DNA of 14,385 nt from Saccoglossus kowalevskii (lineage: Eukaryota; Hemichordata; Enteropneusta; Harrimaniidae): assembly GCF_000003605.2 (NCBI RefSeq), contig NW_003126886.1, positions 244,332 to 258,716 of the forward strand, in the 5' to 3' direction. A program made the position numbers and the translations under genes. Under the pieces are notes generated by a model. That model was not told the origin of the DNA and searched no databases. It was given only the letters and a program-made list of their open reading frames with translations. Positions 1 to 8,963 of the stretch are shown in pieces. Every line of letters begins with the position of its first letter. Within the stretch, counting starts at the first letter, position 1.

Positions 1-214
1 CGCTAGAGGTAACTATGGTTACACGCAACTTGGGGTAGAAAACAGGGTTGGAAGGGTTTCATATAATACATGGGTTTGTTTAAGTTTTAACGGGATTTGG
101 GGTTCGAAATAATGTAAGGCTAATAATTATTTTATCACAACATAGCATTTTACATCTAATCAGACCAAATTAATACTTATACATCACAATATGAAATAGT
201 CGAGTATAAATTAC

Positions 215-400
215 CTGTACAGAGAGGTAAGGAGGACCAGGTGGATCCAGCAACACACTTCACTTCAGAGCTTCCATACATGGAATATCCATCATCACAT
301 TCATACAATAACGCTTGGCCTCCTATGTATACTGGCAGTGTAGGGTCAGCACTGACACGATGACCGTTTGATGGCATACCAGGGTCTAGTTCACACATAC
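215..400 (-). CDS. Exon: CCP/sushi domain (second in window)
   Basis: This 186-nt exon (62 codons, phase 1-1) encodes a complete CCP module. It has four cysteines (MCELDPG, YECDDG, VKCVAG, PLCT) and the conserved Trp (STWSS). The acceptor is cccgtag just before the Gly-Met-Cys codons. The donor is GTAATT after CTGTACAG. A longer frame continues upstream to a possible ATG at 515, but that stretch is intron: the acceptor fits exactly and the domain begins there. The strong similarity to the CCP at 2561-2379 suggests that CCP exons in this gene were multiplied by duplication. The last codon is completed by an exon beyond the left edge of the window. Confidence 0.9.
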
Positions 401-788
401 CTACGGGAAGTGTATGTTTCAAGATTAGATTTAAATATACAAATGCCTGCATTGTAGGTTGACTCTGACTGCTTAACGCTTTGCGCATTTTAACACCAGG
501 TACGGTGCACATCACTTTTACTGGAACATGTATTTAACAGGGGTTAACCATTTGAAATCATCAGGGTGACTAGTGCAATTTCTTTTCGTGTTGTCTTATC
601 TGTATATTTTGTATTTTTCTTGAATGTGCTAATAAATCTCCCTGCAACAGCTTGCATGCAATTTATTTCTCTAGGTGTCTAGCTTGCAAATTGTTTTCAA
701 CAAATCTTCTAACCCCACCCCATGTTTTAAATTATCCACTCCTAATCCAGTACAGCTGCAACATGAGGTGTTATAAATTGAGACTCAC
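401..788 (-). other. Intron between FTP second half and CCP
   Basis: A 388-nt intron with donor GTGAGT at 788 and acceptor TAG at 401. It is AT-rich with short pyrimidine tracts. I see no repeat family, RNA gene or further exon in it. Confidence 0.85.
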
Positions 789-1010
789 CTGTCCCCAGTG
801 CCTCTAATTCTCCTAGAGAAAGTTTACCAGTTATTCCCTCACGTACAACGCTTATATATCGGCCTGTGATTGGTCCACCACAGTCAAGAATTATGGGATT
901 GGTGAATCTATCAGCAAACATACTGGCATCTATGGTCGGTCCACATTGTGTATTGCTTTTCAGATCTTTATTGAAACCAATCCGAATAACGGATCCAATC
1001 TGTCTGTCAT
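789..1010 (-). CDS. Exon: C-terminal half of F-type-lectin-like (FTP) domain
   Basis: This 222-nt exon (74 codons, phase 1-1) follows acceptor ctcttag and ends at donor GTGAGT. It begins DDRQIGSVIRIGFNKDL, aligning with the family's RL-NG-x-VRVG strand. It then has NTQCGPT and LDCGGPITGRYISV, which hold the conserved Cys pair and the G-R-Y-x-S-V strand. It closes with GKLSLGELEALG, the equivalent of the terminal L-C-E-V-E-V-x-G strand but with Gly in place of Cys. With the preceding exon it gives a domain of about 144 residues, the normal FTP size. Known members such as eel agglutinin are fucose-binding beta-jellyrolls that bind calcium. Whether this one binds sugar is doubtful given the changed motif residues. 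The minus-strand frame continues past the acceptor into the intron, but the family match stops at the splice site. Confidence 0.9.
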
Positions 1011-1045
1011 CTAAGAGTATGTTAAAATTAATAATAACATAAAAT

Positions 1046-1130
1046 GTAAGTAAGTAAGTAAGTAATTCTTTATTGCTATCGTATCCCATTTGAGATCTTG
1101 ACAAAAAGTACAATAAAGTCAAAAACATGT
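1046..1130 (-). mobile_element. Probable 3' end of a truncated non-LTR retrotransposon or SINE
   Basis: On the plus strand (GTAA)5 at 1046-1065 is followed by TTCTTTATTGCTATCG and further unique sequence. Read on the minus strand, this is unique sequence with AATAAA at 1074-1069 and then a terminal tetranucleotide run (TTAC)5. Short simple-repeat tails directly after an AATAAA-like motif are typical of some LINE clades and the SINEs that use them. No reverse-transcriptase coding remains, so only the tail of a 5'-truncated copy would be present. The right boundary near 1130 is a guess. Imperfect flanking similarity (aaaatgtaa at 1041, aacatgtaatg near 1125) is too weak to call a target duplication. 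Confidence 0.4.
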
Positions 1131-1199
1131 AATGTATCAAATGTTTGCATTGCATGAATCGTGTTATTAGCACGTGCGTACAAGTTCAATGTAAAATAG

Positions 1200-1223
1200 A
1201 TATGACGTAATATTACGTCATAT
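1200..1223. repeat. 24-bp perfect palindrome with two TGACGTAAT half sites
   Basis: The left half ATATGACGTAAT (1200-1211) is followed at once by its exact reverse complement (1212-1223). Each half contains TGACGTAA, a CREB/ATF or PAR-bZIP type recognition sequence, in divergent orientation. It lies inside the intron that splits the FTP domain. It could be a cis-regulatory element or only a cruciform-prone repeat. Confidence 0.75.
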
Positions 1224-1690
1224 TGTCCTAGTTTATGTTATACGGATATTTTAATCGTAAAAACATCTTATTTGACACATATTTTGATATAACAAATGCC
1301 GTCAGGATCGATATATCGATATATAGATTTGTTGACCGAAACTGAGCCTTGGGAAAAAACAAACATTTTCCTTCACTGCCTTTGTCCCAGTCTCTAATGT
1401 CAACAATCAGAATGTTTACCCCTTTAAAAGTTACCTACAGCTCTGTGGCTTCTAGTTTTTCTGTATGTTTGTATTTTTATAGTAACAACCAATACATGCA
1501 CACTGCTTTGATAAGCAGATAATGTTGCTGTTGTTCGATCTGTTCAAAATTGGTTACGATTCAGTGAAAAACGCAGAGAAACCAAGACTTCTGCGAGTTG
1601 TTAATATGCTGATCTGCATATGTTGTATGTGTGTTTACTTGATTACGTCGTCATGGTAACATGGTCATGGGGTGTAACATAAGCGCATAC

Positions 1691-1729
1691 ATTTAGTCAT
1701 AGACCTTTCTAAGGTCTATGATTTAGTCA
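1691..1729. repeat. Short hairpin flanked by a 9-bp direct repeat
   Basis: ATTTAGTCA occurs at 1691-1699 and again at 1721-1729. Between and overlapping them is an inverted repeat with an 11-bp stem (TCATAGACCTT at 1697-1707, its complement at 1711-1721) and a 3-nt loop. The arrangement resembles a minimal MITE remnant with a target-site duplication. It ends 14 nt downstream of the donor of the FTP first-half exon in the sense of transcription. Confidence 0.6.
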
Positions 1730-1743
1730 GCAATTCTACTCAC

Positions 1744-1953
1744 AGAACTTGCTGTCTTTTTCTTTACAACCAATCAAAACTTTATACACCTCGTAACGCC
1801 CTTCCAAGTCTAAATACCACGATGGTTCATATTCTGCTTCCGTTTGAGTATAATCTTCGTATTCGCCGTCCACTCCAACATTAGCGTTTACTGCCCATGC
1901 TGAAGCACTGCTTTGATTGGCTGTGTGTCGTCCTAGGGCAATGTTGTCTAAAT
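1744..1953 (-). CDS. Exon: N-terminal half of F-type-lectin-like (FTP) domain
   Basis: This 210-nt exon (70 codons, phase 1-1) follows a strong polypyrimidine acceptor (ttttttctag) and ends at donor GTGAGT. It opens with NLDNIALGRHTANQSS, matching the N-x-A-x-G-+-x-A-x-QSS signature at the start of F-type lectin/FTP domains. It continues through VGVDGEYEDYTQTE and PSWYLDLEGRYEV, the equivalents of the family's DG calcium loop, CTHT turn and WW-VDL strand. It ends in the loop (GCKEKDSKF) where canonical members carry the sugar-binding R-x-D. The His and Cys of the usual CTHT turn are Gln and Tyr here, so the canonical fucose site looks altered. NQSS is a possible N-glycosylation site. The domain is completed by the exon at 1010-789. 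Confidence 0.88.
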
Positions 1954-2378
1954 CTAGAAAAAAAAACAAGAGATAAATTTAGAGGATACTTTATGAGAAA
2001 ATTGGTGGGTTTGAGATCTTAGAAATATAATTGTACATGTTGAAGGAAAAAAATTGAAATTTCCACGATACCTTCATAATACCATCTGTGAATATAATAT
2101 ACCCTCCAACCCCCATATTTCAAATGGGACCCCCTTTTAATATTTTTTAAAATAAATCAATTAAAACTTATAATATCCAAATTAACGTTTACGTTAATAA
2201 CACGTTTAAATACAACACGGTGCCGAGATGCGATTACAGACGACTCAATAAGTCATTAGTAAATAAAGGAACGAAAGAAAGAATAATAATAAATAAATAA
2301 AGTCGATGGAAAATTTGAGAAAACTCTGTGACAACATGAACTTTTCATAGCGATAACTAAATAGTAAATTACACGCAC
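1954..2378 (-). other. Intron between CCP and FTP
   Basis: A 425-nt intron (donor GTGCGT at 2378, acceptor CTAG at 1954), strongly AT-rich. Around 2260-2301 there are A-rich simple repeats of GAAA, AAT and AAAT type. At 2181-2198 there is a small perfect hairpin, ATTAACGT-TT-ACGTTAAT. Confidence 0.85.
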
Positions 2379-2561
2379 TTGTGCATAGTGGGACTTGATT
2401 ACTCCATATTGTCTCAGTACACGTTATGACATCGTCACCGTACATGGTATTTCCTGCGTTACACGCGTACTCCAACGTAGCGTTGACAGCCACAGGAAAC
2501 ACTGGACTAGCAGGCGACGAAAAGTAACCATTGTCAGGCATCCCGGGATCAGTACATTGAC
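2379..2561 (-). CDS. Exon: CCP/sushi domain (first in window)
   Basis: This 183-nt exon (61 codons, phase 1 at both ends) encodes one complete CCP module. It has the four expected cysteines (QCTDPG, YACNAG, ITCTET, PLCT) and the conserved tryptophan (IWSN) between Cys3 and Cys4. The DPGMPDNG stretch after Cys1 is the usual CCP strand and turn. An NAT sequon (VNATLEY) is a possible N-glycosylation site. The acceptor is cggtag directly before the Gly/Gln-Cys codons. The donor is GTGCGT after ACA A. About two fifths of its residues match the other CCP exon at 400-215, including DPGMP, MYG and PLCT, so the two are probably related by exon duplication. CCP modules form small beta-rich extracellular domains held by Cys1-Cys3 and Cys2-Cys4 disulfides. 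An upstream exon must supply the first base of the opening codon. Confidence 0.9.
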
Positions 2562-4753
2562 CTACCGAAGTGAAAACAACACTCAACTAATTCAATATTT
2601 TGCAACATGTTGAAAAAAAACACTTCAAATAATAAGTAACTGAATCAGTTGTGTGCGCTGATCGATCGATCGATTAGTAATGAAGTGACCGTCAATTTAT
2701 GTTCTACTCTTATTTAATGATGTAGATGCTTGCTCTATTCTAACTCATGTAACACCTTCAGAGTATATATGTGAATAGGTAGAGACTGATGAACCGAGAC
2801 TGACGACTTTAAATTGTTAGACCCGTCACAAAGGTGTGAGTATACCAATCACTGGCACAGGTTTTCGGCAGTCACCACGATATATCATATGACGTCACCA
2901 CATAGCAACATATAGCCAGTCACTATAACCATGAGATTTCATCGCATAGCAACACACTAATAGTCGCCATACTCGGTCCTCAATCATGTAATACATGTAT
3001 AATATTACAACACGTTGTATGTAAGCTTCATTTATACAGTTATAATTGTTAGTTTCTATTTTGTCTATTGGCCGGTGATAGACAGGTAAGACAGGAAGAG
3101 ACTCTTTTTGAATGACTCGTCGTTGAGAAAATTAATAATGTAAAACAAACATACTAAAAATTTAGTTACAAAACCGCGCAGTTTTTTGGTAGTTGCCACT
3201 CTCATGTCATCTTACGGTGTAAGACAATAGTCACCGTATTTCTGGTGGAAAGTTTGGTATCCTTAGTAACGGCATACTACATATCCACGCCCACCACTAT
3301 GTGTACAATCAAGACATTCCAAGAATACATGATATATTTAAGTAAGACCCACGACCAAATACCCACTATACACAGTATTTCTTTTCATAGCTACGCGTGA
3401 ACAGTCGATAAGACATTCCTTGTATATCTCAATTCACGCGAGAAATCGTTAAATCGTCCGAACAGTAACTACTTTTTTTACTAGGCGACCGTTCGAGACC
3501 AAATTACAATGCGCGGGCTGGCACACTTCACTTGAGCTTCTACATTGTATGGCAGCTTAGTCGTTGGATTAAAGTGAAGTGTGTATTCGACGAAGTCACG
3601 GTGACAGGCTGTTTGCTTTCCCACGCCAGTCTTACGGGGACGAAAAGAGAAACCATTTCAAACCATGCAGATCCGTCACTACGATAATATCAATGATCTT
3701 ATTGGCCACCTTTTAAACACACACAGACTTGTTTGCCCTCTGGTGCTAGTCTCCAGACTGTGTGACAATGTTAACATTTAATAATTACCGAGATACAATG
3801 ATGGCATAGCACGTAAAACAGCATCGCCGAGCATTGGGGTATTCATTATTAATTAAGATAACTGTTCTGCACTGATTTCTTTTTCCTTTCATTTTTTTAA
3901 ATTGTTCCGCCACCCCACTTCTTTTTGAGTATATGTATTGAAAAACATAAAATGCAGTCAGATTGCCGGGTTGAATAATTAGGTTATGTTTGTGATTTAC
4001 TGTCGTACACATCCTCTCCAGTTTACCAACAACCATTTTCTATTGGTGCACGTCATCTTTGCTAACTACACTGGAGTGCGTACTCTGTACAGCATAATGC
4101 TTAATCATAAAGTTCATCTGAAGTGTACGTGTGAATGCATACCGTCTTGTTTACACAGATATTTTGGACATCATATCTATGAAGTACCTGAGTCCAACCA
4201 TCACTTCGCTAAACACACGCACTAACCTTACCGAACAATACTAATCTGTCGTTGAACTAAACCTGGCTGCTTTTTCACATTATATTTATAGACCCAATTC
4301 TTCCAAATAGACACGCAGAACTTAAGTAGATGAAACCTGCCAAGTGTTGAGTGCCAAGATAATTACAGACGTCTATTAGCGTCAGTATACGATTAGGTAA
4401 ATGTGTCATCTTATCTATGGTATAGTTCGTATTTCTAGGCGTCATCGCATCAGGAGTAAACACAAAAGCATCTAACAATTACAACCTGTTTATGTTCGAG
4501 TCGACTCTTTTTTGCTATAGAAACAATCACATTTTTGAGGCGATTTTCTGCAATGAGAGTTCTTCAATCAATTGTAATACAGGTATTTAACCCCACCCAA
4601 TTCTTTGATTCTTGTCGTTAATATGTTCTTCAAAAAAGCTTGCTTGATACACGCACTTACTGCTTAACATTGTATATTGGTGGGTGGGTGCCACAATCAT
4701 AAATCACACGGATGTTACCAAGAACTGAGCCAAATAAAAGCTGCATCTTTCAT
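2562..4753. other. No recognisable gene; intron or 5' flank of the CCP/FTP gene
   Basis: About 2.2 kb upstream of the first recognised CCP exon. All open frames here are under 90 codons and show no domain I recognise. Small elements include (GATC)-type repeats at 2660-2674, a palindromic CRE TGACGTCA at 2890-2897, and an inverted repeat of CACACTTCACTT at 3522-3533 with 3572-3583. A further exon or the promoter of the gene could be hidden here, but nothing supports a specific call. Confidence 0.6.
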
Positions 4754-6176
4754 CTCCGATTTACATTGACGACTTTGTTATTATACCATGTGAACTCTCC
4801 GATTTACATTGACGATTTCGTTATCATACCGTGTGGAATCTACGATTTGCGTTGACGATTTCGTTTTCATACCACGTGAAATCAACGATTTACATTGACG
4901 ATTTCATTATATATCGCATGAAACCTACGATTTACATTGACAATTTCATTATCATACCGCGTGAAATCTACGATTTACACTGACGATTTCATTATCATAC
5001 CTCGTGAAATCTACGATTTACATTGACGATTTCGTTATCATATCGCGTGGAATCTACGATTTATATTGACGATTTCGTTATCATATCGCGTGTAATCTAC
5101 GATTTACCTTGACGATTTCGTTATTATATCGCCTGAAATCTAAGTTTTACATTGACGATTTCGTTATCATATCGCGTGGAATCTACGATTTACGTTGACG
5201 ATTCCGTTTTCATGCCGCGTGAAATCTACGATTTACATTGACGATTTCATTATCATACCGCGTGAAATCTACGATTTACATTGACGAATTTATTATCATA
5301 TCGCGTGAAATCTACGATTTACATTGACGATTTCATTATCATATCGCGTGAGATCTACGATTTACATTGACGATTTAATTATCATATCGCGTGAAATGTA
5401 CGATTTACATTGACGATTTCATTATCATATCGCGTGAAATCTACGATTTACATTGACGATTTCATTATCATATCGCGTGAAATCTACGATTTACATTGAC
5501 GATTTCATTATTATATCGCGTGAAATCTGCGATTTACATTGACGATTTCATTATCATATCGCGTGAAATGTACGATTTACATTGACGATTTCATTATCAT
5601 ATCGCGTGAAATCTACGATTTACATTGACGATTTCATTATCATATCGCGTGAGATCTACGATTTACATTGACGATTTAATTATCATATCGCGTGAAATGT
5701 ACGATTTACATTGACGATTTCATTATCATATCGCGTGAAATCTACGATTTACATTGACGATTTCATTATCATATCGCGTGAAATCTACGATTTACATTGA
5801 CGATTTCATTATTATATCGCGTGAAATCTGCGATTTACATTGACGATTTCATTATCATATCGCGTGAAATGATTTACATTGACGATTTCATTATCATATC
5901 GCGTGAAATCTACGATTTACATTGACGATTTCATTATCATACCGCGTGGAATCTACGATTTACATTGACGATTTCATTATCATATCGCGTGAAATCTACG
6001 ATTTACATTGACGATTTCATTATCATATCGCGTGAAATCTACGATTTACATTGACGATTTCATTATCATATCGCGTGAAATCTACGATTTACGTTGACGA
6101 TTTCATTATCATATCGCGTGAAATGTACGATTTACATTGACGATTTCATTATCATATCGCGCGAAATCTACGATTT
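4754..6176. repeat. 43-bp satellite array, 33 copies plus 9 bp
   Basis: Tandem units of 43 bp begin CTACGATTTACATTGACGAT and end TATCGCGTGAAAT. All copies are 43 bp except one of 42 (starting CAACG, about 4883) and one lacking 4 bp (around 5867), which accounts exactly for the 1423-bp length. The leftmost dozen copies are more diverged, while those right of about 5250 are nearly identical. A seven-unit (301-bp) block is duplicated, shown by marker variants GTGAGATCT, TTAATTATC and ATCTGCG recurring 301 bp apart. The unit length is not a multiple of three and the unit contains stops, so it is not coding. There are no spacers, which rules out a CRISPR-like array. Confidence 0.96.
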
Positions 6177-8756
6177 GTTAAAAATAGAAGCACAAATATC
6201 ATAAATATCAAGTTAACATGCATGCCACATTGTTGTGTATAGTATATGCGTCTTATGTCTGGCACTACATGAATGTAATACATCCCAGTAATTTGTGAGA
6301 TGTAAAATAACTGAAAACCTGTCGCTATAAAAACAATTCTGATGACTATAAATTAATGTTTAATTACTTATACTATAGCAATTATGCCTTGTAATCGTAT
6401 ATATTCAGGAATGCATCTCAGATTTGGTTGACATTTAAAGTGATTTTATTTAGCGTGGTCGAATAAAGAATCGTGAAACCATGAAGAGTCATGCGGTGTT
6501 TTCTGACTATTTATTTATAAAGCACAGCACTGTTCGAGAGAGTTCAACAGTAAGGACACTAAAGTCACACAACAAGTTACAGAAAGGCACATATTATTTA
6601 TAATGAAATTTAAAAATAGAACGCTCACTCTATACAATGATTTTTTTTTCATTTTTGAAATTTCTGTTGGTTCTTAATTTGTTCGTTGTATTGCTATTTA
6701 TAAGTCTTTAAGTCTTCTTTCAATGACACAGGCGAACGAACGATTGTGTAAGCTACAACGTCTAGACCGTAATTTGCAAATGACCTCACGGGGGCAAGTA
6801 ACCTCACACTTTTATAGTAACACTACGTTATTGTGTAACAAGTAACCATGACCGTTTATTAAAAGCGAATCTATATATTATTGTAATGTCGAAAATAGGA
6901 TCTGGACTCACGAAAGACAGCTTTTAATTGTAGAACTTTATTTTGAAGATGACGTGATGTTGCATAGAATAAGCATTTTCATTCTGGCGTCAGCCTCAGG
7001 CTTCGACTCGGAAGGCACTACATAGTGTCTTTTCAGGCCAAGTACGGAAGTTGTGTGTTAAAATACAAGTTTATATAAAATAAATCACGTAAAACAAAAC
7101 GCCTGATCTATTCAGATAATATAATATACCTTTTCACTCATGACCAACAAACTTTACTTAAAATACAATAGTGAGTTCAACACCATCACCGGTTCTGAAT
7201 GGCCCTGCCACGGGCTATACAGTAATACTTCTATATATAAACGCATGACACCTACTCACACATCATGAAGGTGATACGCTACGATAAGTCCAGTCCCATA
7301 ACAATAATCTAATTAGAGTATATCTGAACTATTCATCGCAATTGTAGCATACATCTAAATATAGTCAGATACGAGAATCATTTAAAATGTGCATTTATAG
7401 AAATACAAATATATTCGGCTTGCAATTATAGATGATATGATCATCATAACTCCACTTGTTCTCATACTTTAACTCAAAATACATGGGTTGGACTATTCAC
7501 GGGAATTGTGCGATATAATGAAGTTTTTACGGTGGTTACCGTCGCTGCTATATAGCAATACGTTTTTTCTTTTTCACAAATATATTTGTGCTCGGCGATA
7601 GGCGACATATAGTACATTTTGCCATCTTTTGAGACTGCATGGAAGTGTGGAAAACATTCTATCTCGGTGTAAAACCGGCTCAGTGAAACACACGTCATAG
7701 TCGTCAGTGACTTATCATGACTATATAAATACGTATTCGACAAGGGTGGGGTCGACCGTTTTTTTGTGTGACCCTACTACAGGTAGGATTTGGACATAAC
7801 AATCATAGGTAAGATCGTTAACACTACTAATGGATGGGAAACGGGACAAATGTTTCTTCTTGACAACGTGACATGTATTCCCAGCATATGGCAATGTAAA
7901 TAACACAAATGGCAACGTCGTTTTAACCAACACGAGAAAGTTTGCCCTCGAAACAAATACACGAATTCGGAATGTCACAGAATACATGTATGGATGTATA
8001 TAGAATAATGCATATTCGAGTGAAGACAAAATTGTACATTGACACAAACAAGTCAGTACATTTACTATCATGCATACACTAATCAATTATACTACAAGTG
8101 CCAAAACGAGACCCAAACACGAACGTATTATTCCTCACACATTCAGTATATACATTTAACAACGAGGTCACACAGTGACAGCAAAACACCAGTAACAGTG
8201 TAGTGAATCGGCAACTGAGCAAACAAACTTTAAGCAGTACTTTTGAAATGACAATAGCGCTATAGTTACTTTGTCCACTTATTGTCTGCCTTCGTACTGG
8301 TCGCTAAGCAGTGCATTTCACGTTCTCAAAGCACCCAATCTACTGTTTCAATATGCTTATACTTGCAGGCCAGATACGTCGACAACCGAAGACGCCTAAT
8401 TTCAGATGCTGTACATCTCTTCGCTGAAATTACTTCACCATAGCTTTGTCGAAGATTCTGAGCTATCGGTTCTACGAATGGCGACAATCTTTGTCATTGT
8501 CTGTCTATGGTAATTTTGTGACCGACAATTTGTCGTTCAAGTAATTTGAATAACAAACATTTCAAGCAATCAACAATCCAGACAGCATTACTGTACACTA
8601 TTTGTAGAGGTAACATCTGGCGTACATTTACGTCACGTGGTTTCCAGTTACCTGTCAAGGTTCTTACAATTCAGCCTTAAAATAAACGAAAGAAATCTCC
8701 CCAAAAAACAAACAAACAAAAAGTATTATATATTCAGTGTCAGTTTTCAAACTCCA
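6177..8756. other. No recognisable gene between the two satellites
   Basis: About 2.6 kb of AT-rich DNA. The only longer open frames are two overlapping minus-strand ones at 8086-7721 (121 codons) and 7743-7474 (89 codons). They show no domain I recognise, and frames of this length are expected by chance in AT-rich DNA of this size. Near 8397-8432 there is a hairpin with arms TAATTTCAG and CTGAAATTA. At 8630-8640 a CACGTG E-box overlaps an ACGTCA motif. I see no tRNA or other RNA gene. Confidence 0.55.
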
Positions 8757-8822
8757 AATTGTTATCCTCTTACAACAACTAATGGTTTCTTCATATTTTA
8801 CATGATACTATTAATAATTTGA
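8757..8822. repeat. 66-bp divider segment, copy 1 (left edge of satellite)
   Basis: The segment starting AATTGTTATC and ending ATTAATAATTTGA recurs at 9438-9503 and 10298-10363 inside the satellite, always immediately followed by satellite sequence (GTAATCTCACTGTAAG). This outermost copy differs from the other two at a few positions. It sits against non-repetitive DNA, suggesting it is the original flank. Confidence 0.9.
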
Positions 8823-8963
8823 CGTAATCTCACTGTAAGAGGGGCGTAATATTCACATATGAACAGATACGGGTGACATAATGTCACTGTAAGAGGGGCG
8901 TAATATTCACATATAAACAGACACGGCTGACATAATCTCCATGTAAGAGGGGCGTAATATTCA

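Larger units (their letters stand above)
1011..1743 (-). other. Intron that splits the FTP domain
   Basis: A 733-nt intron in phase 1 inside the FTP coding region (donor GTGAGT at 1743, acceptor TTAG at 1011). It carries a probable retrotransposon 3' end (1046-1130), a 24-bp palindrome (1200-1223), a 14-bp ATCGAT-type palindrome (1307-1320) and a hairpin flanked by direct repeats (1691-1729). No extra exon is visible. Confidence 0.85.
215..2561 (-). other. Partial multi-exon gene: CCP-FTP-CCP mosaic protein
   Basis: Four exons on the minus strand (2561-2379, 1953-1744, 1010-789, 400-215) splice into 801 nt of uninterrupted reading frame. The introns of 425, 733 and 388 nt all have GT donors and AG acceptors. 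Every junction is phase 1, the symmetrical arrangement known for shuffled extracellular modules. Codons completed across the junctions are AAT (Asn), TAT (Tyr) and GGT (Gly). The order is CCP, F-type-lectin-like FTP, CCP. By family knowledge such proteins are secreted or membrane-anchored and act in recognition or adhesion. No signal peptide, transmembrane segment, start or stop belonging to the gene is evident, so both ends lie outside the recognised part. The first exon begins in phase 1 and the last ends at a good donor, so more exons exist on both sides. A specific gene name cannot be given. Confidence 0.88.

Noticed and set aside
177-515. Longer version of the second CCP exon starting at ATG 515
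   Set aside because: An acceptor at 401 matches the domain start and the phase-1 pattern of the other exons; the 115 nt beyond it reads as AT-rich intron without domain similarity.
742-1173. Stand-alone 143-codon protein over the FTP second half
   Set aside because: Only 789-1010 matches the domain. The rest is intron on either side of good splice sites, including a retrotransposon-like tail.
2395-2613. Plus-strand 72-codon open frame
   Set aside because: It is the antisense shadow of the CCP exon at 2561-2379.
2781-2830. Hammerhead ribozyme core (CTGATGA near 2788)
   Set aside because: The required GAAA and closing stems around the motif are absent; the other CTGATGA occurrences also lack them.
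3494-3664. Minus-strand stretch of 57 open codons with a C-rich, V-K-C containing product, considered as another CCP exon
   Set aside because: Cysteine spacing and the terminal P-L-C motif are missing, the possible acceptor is AAG rather than CAG or TAG, and no donor fits in phase 1.
3785-4478. Small open frames at 3785-4036, 3986-4225 and 4275-4478 as upstream exons or genes
   Set aside because: They have no signal peptide or domain, their lengths are expected by chance, and they overlap each other on opposite strands.
4754-6176. CRISPR-like array
   Set aside because: The 43-bp units are directly contiguous with no unique spacers, no cas genes are nearby, and the surroundings are eukaryotic with spliced exons.
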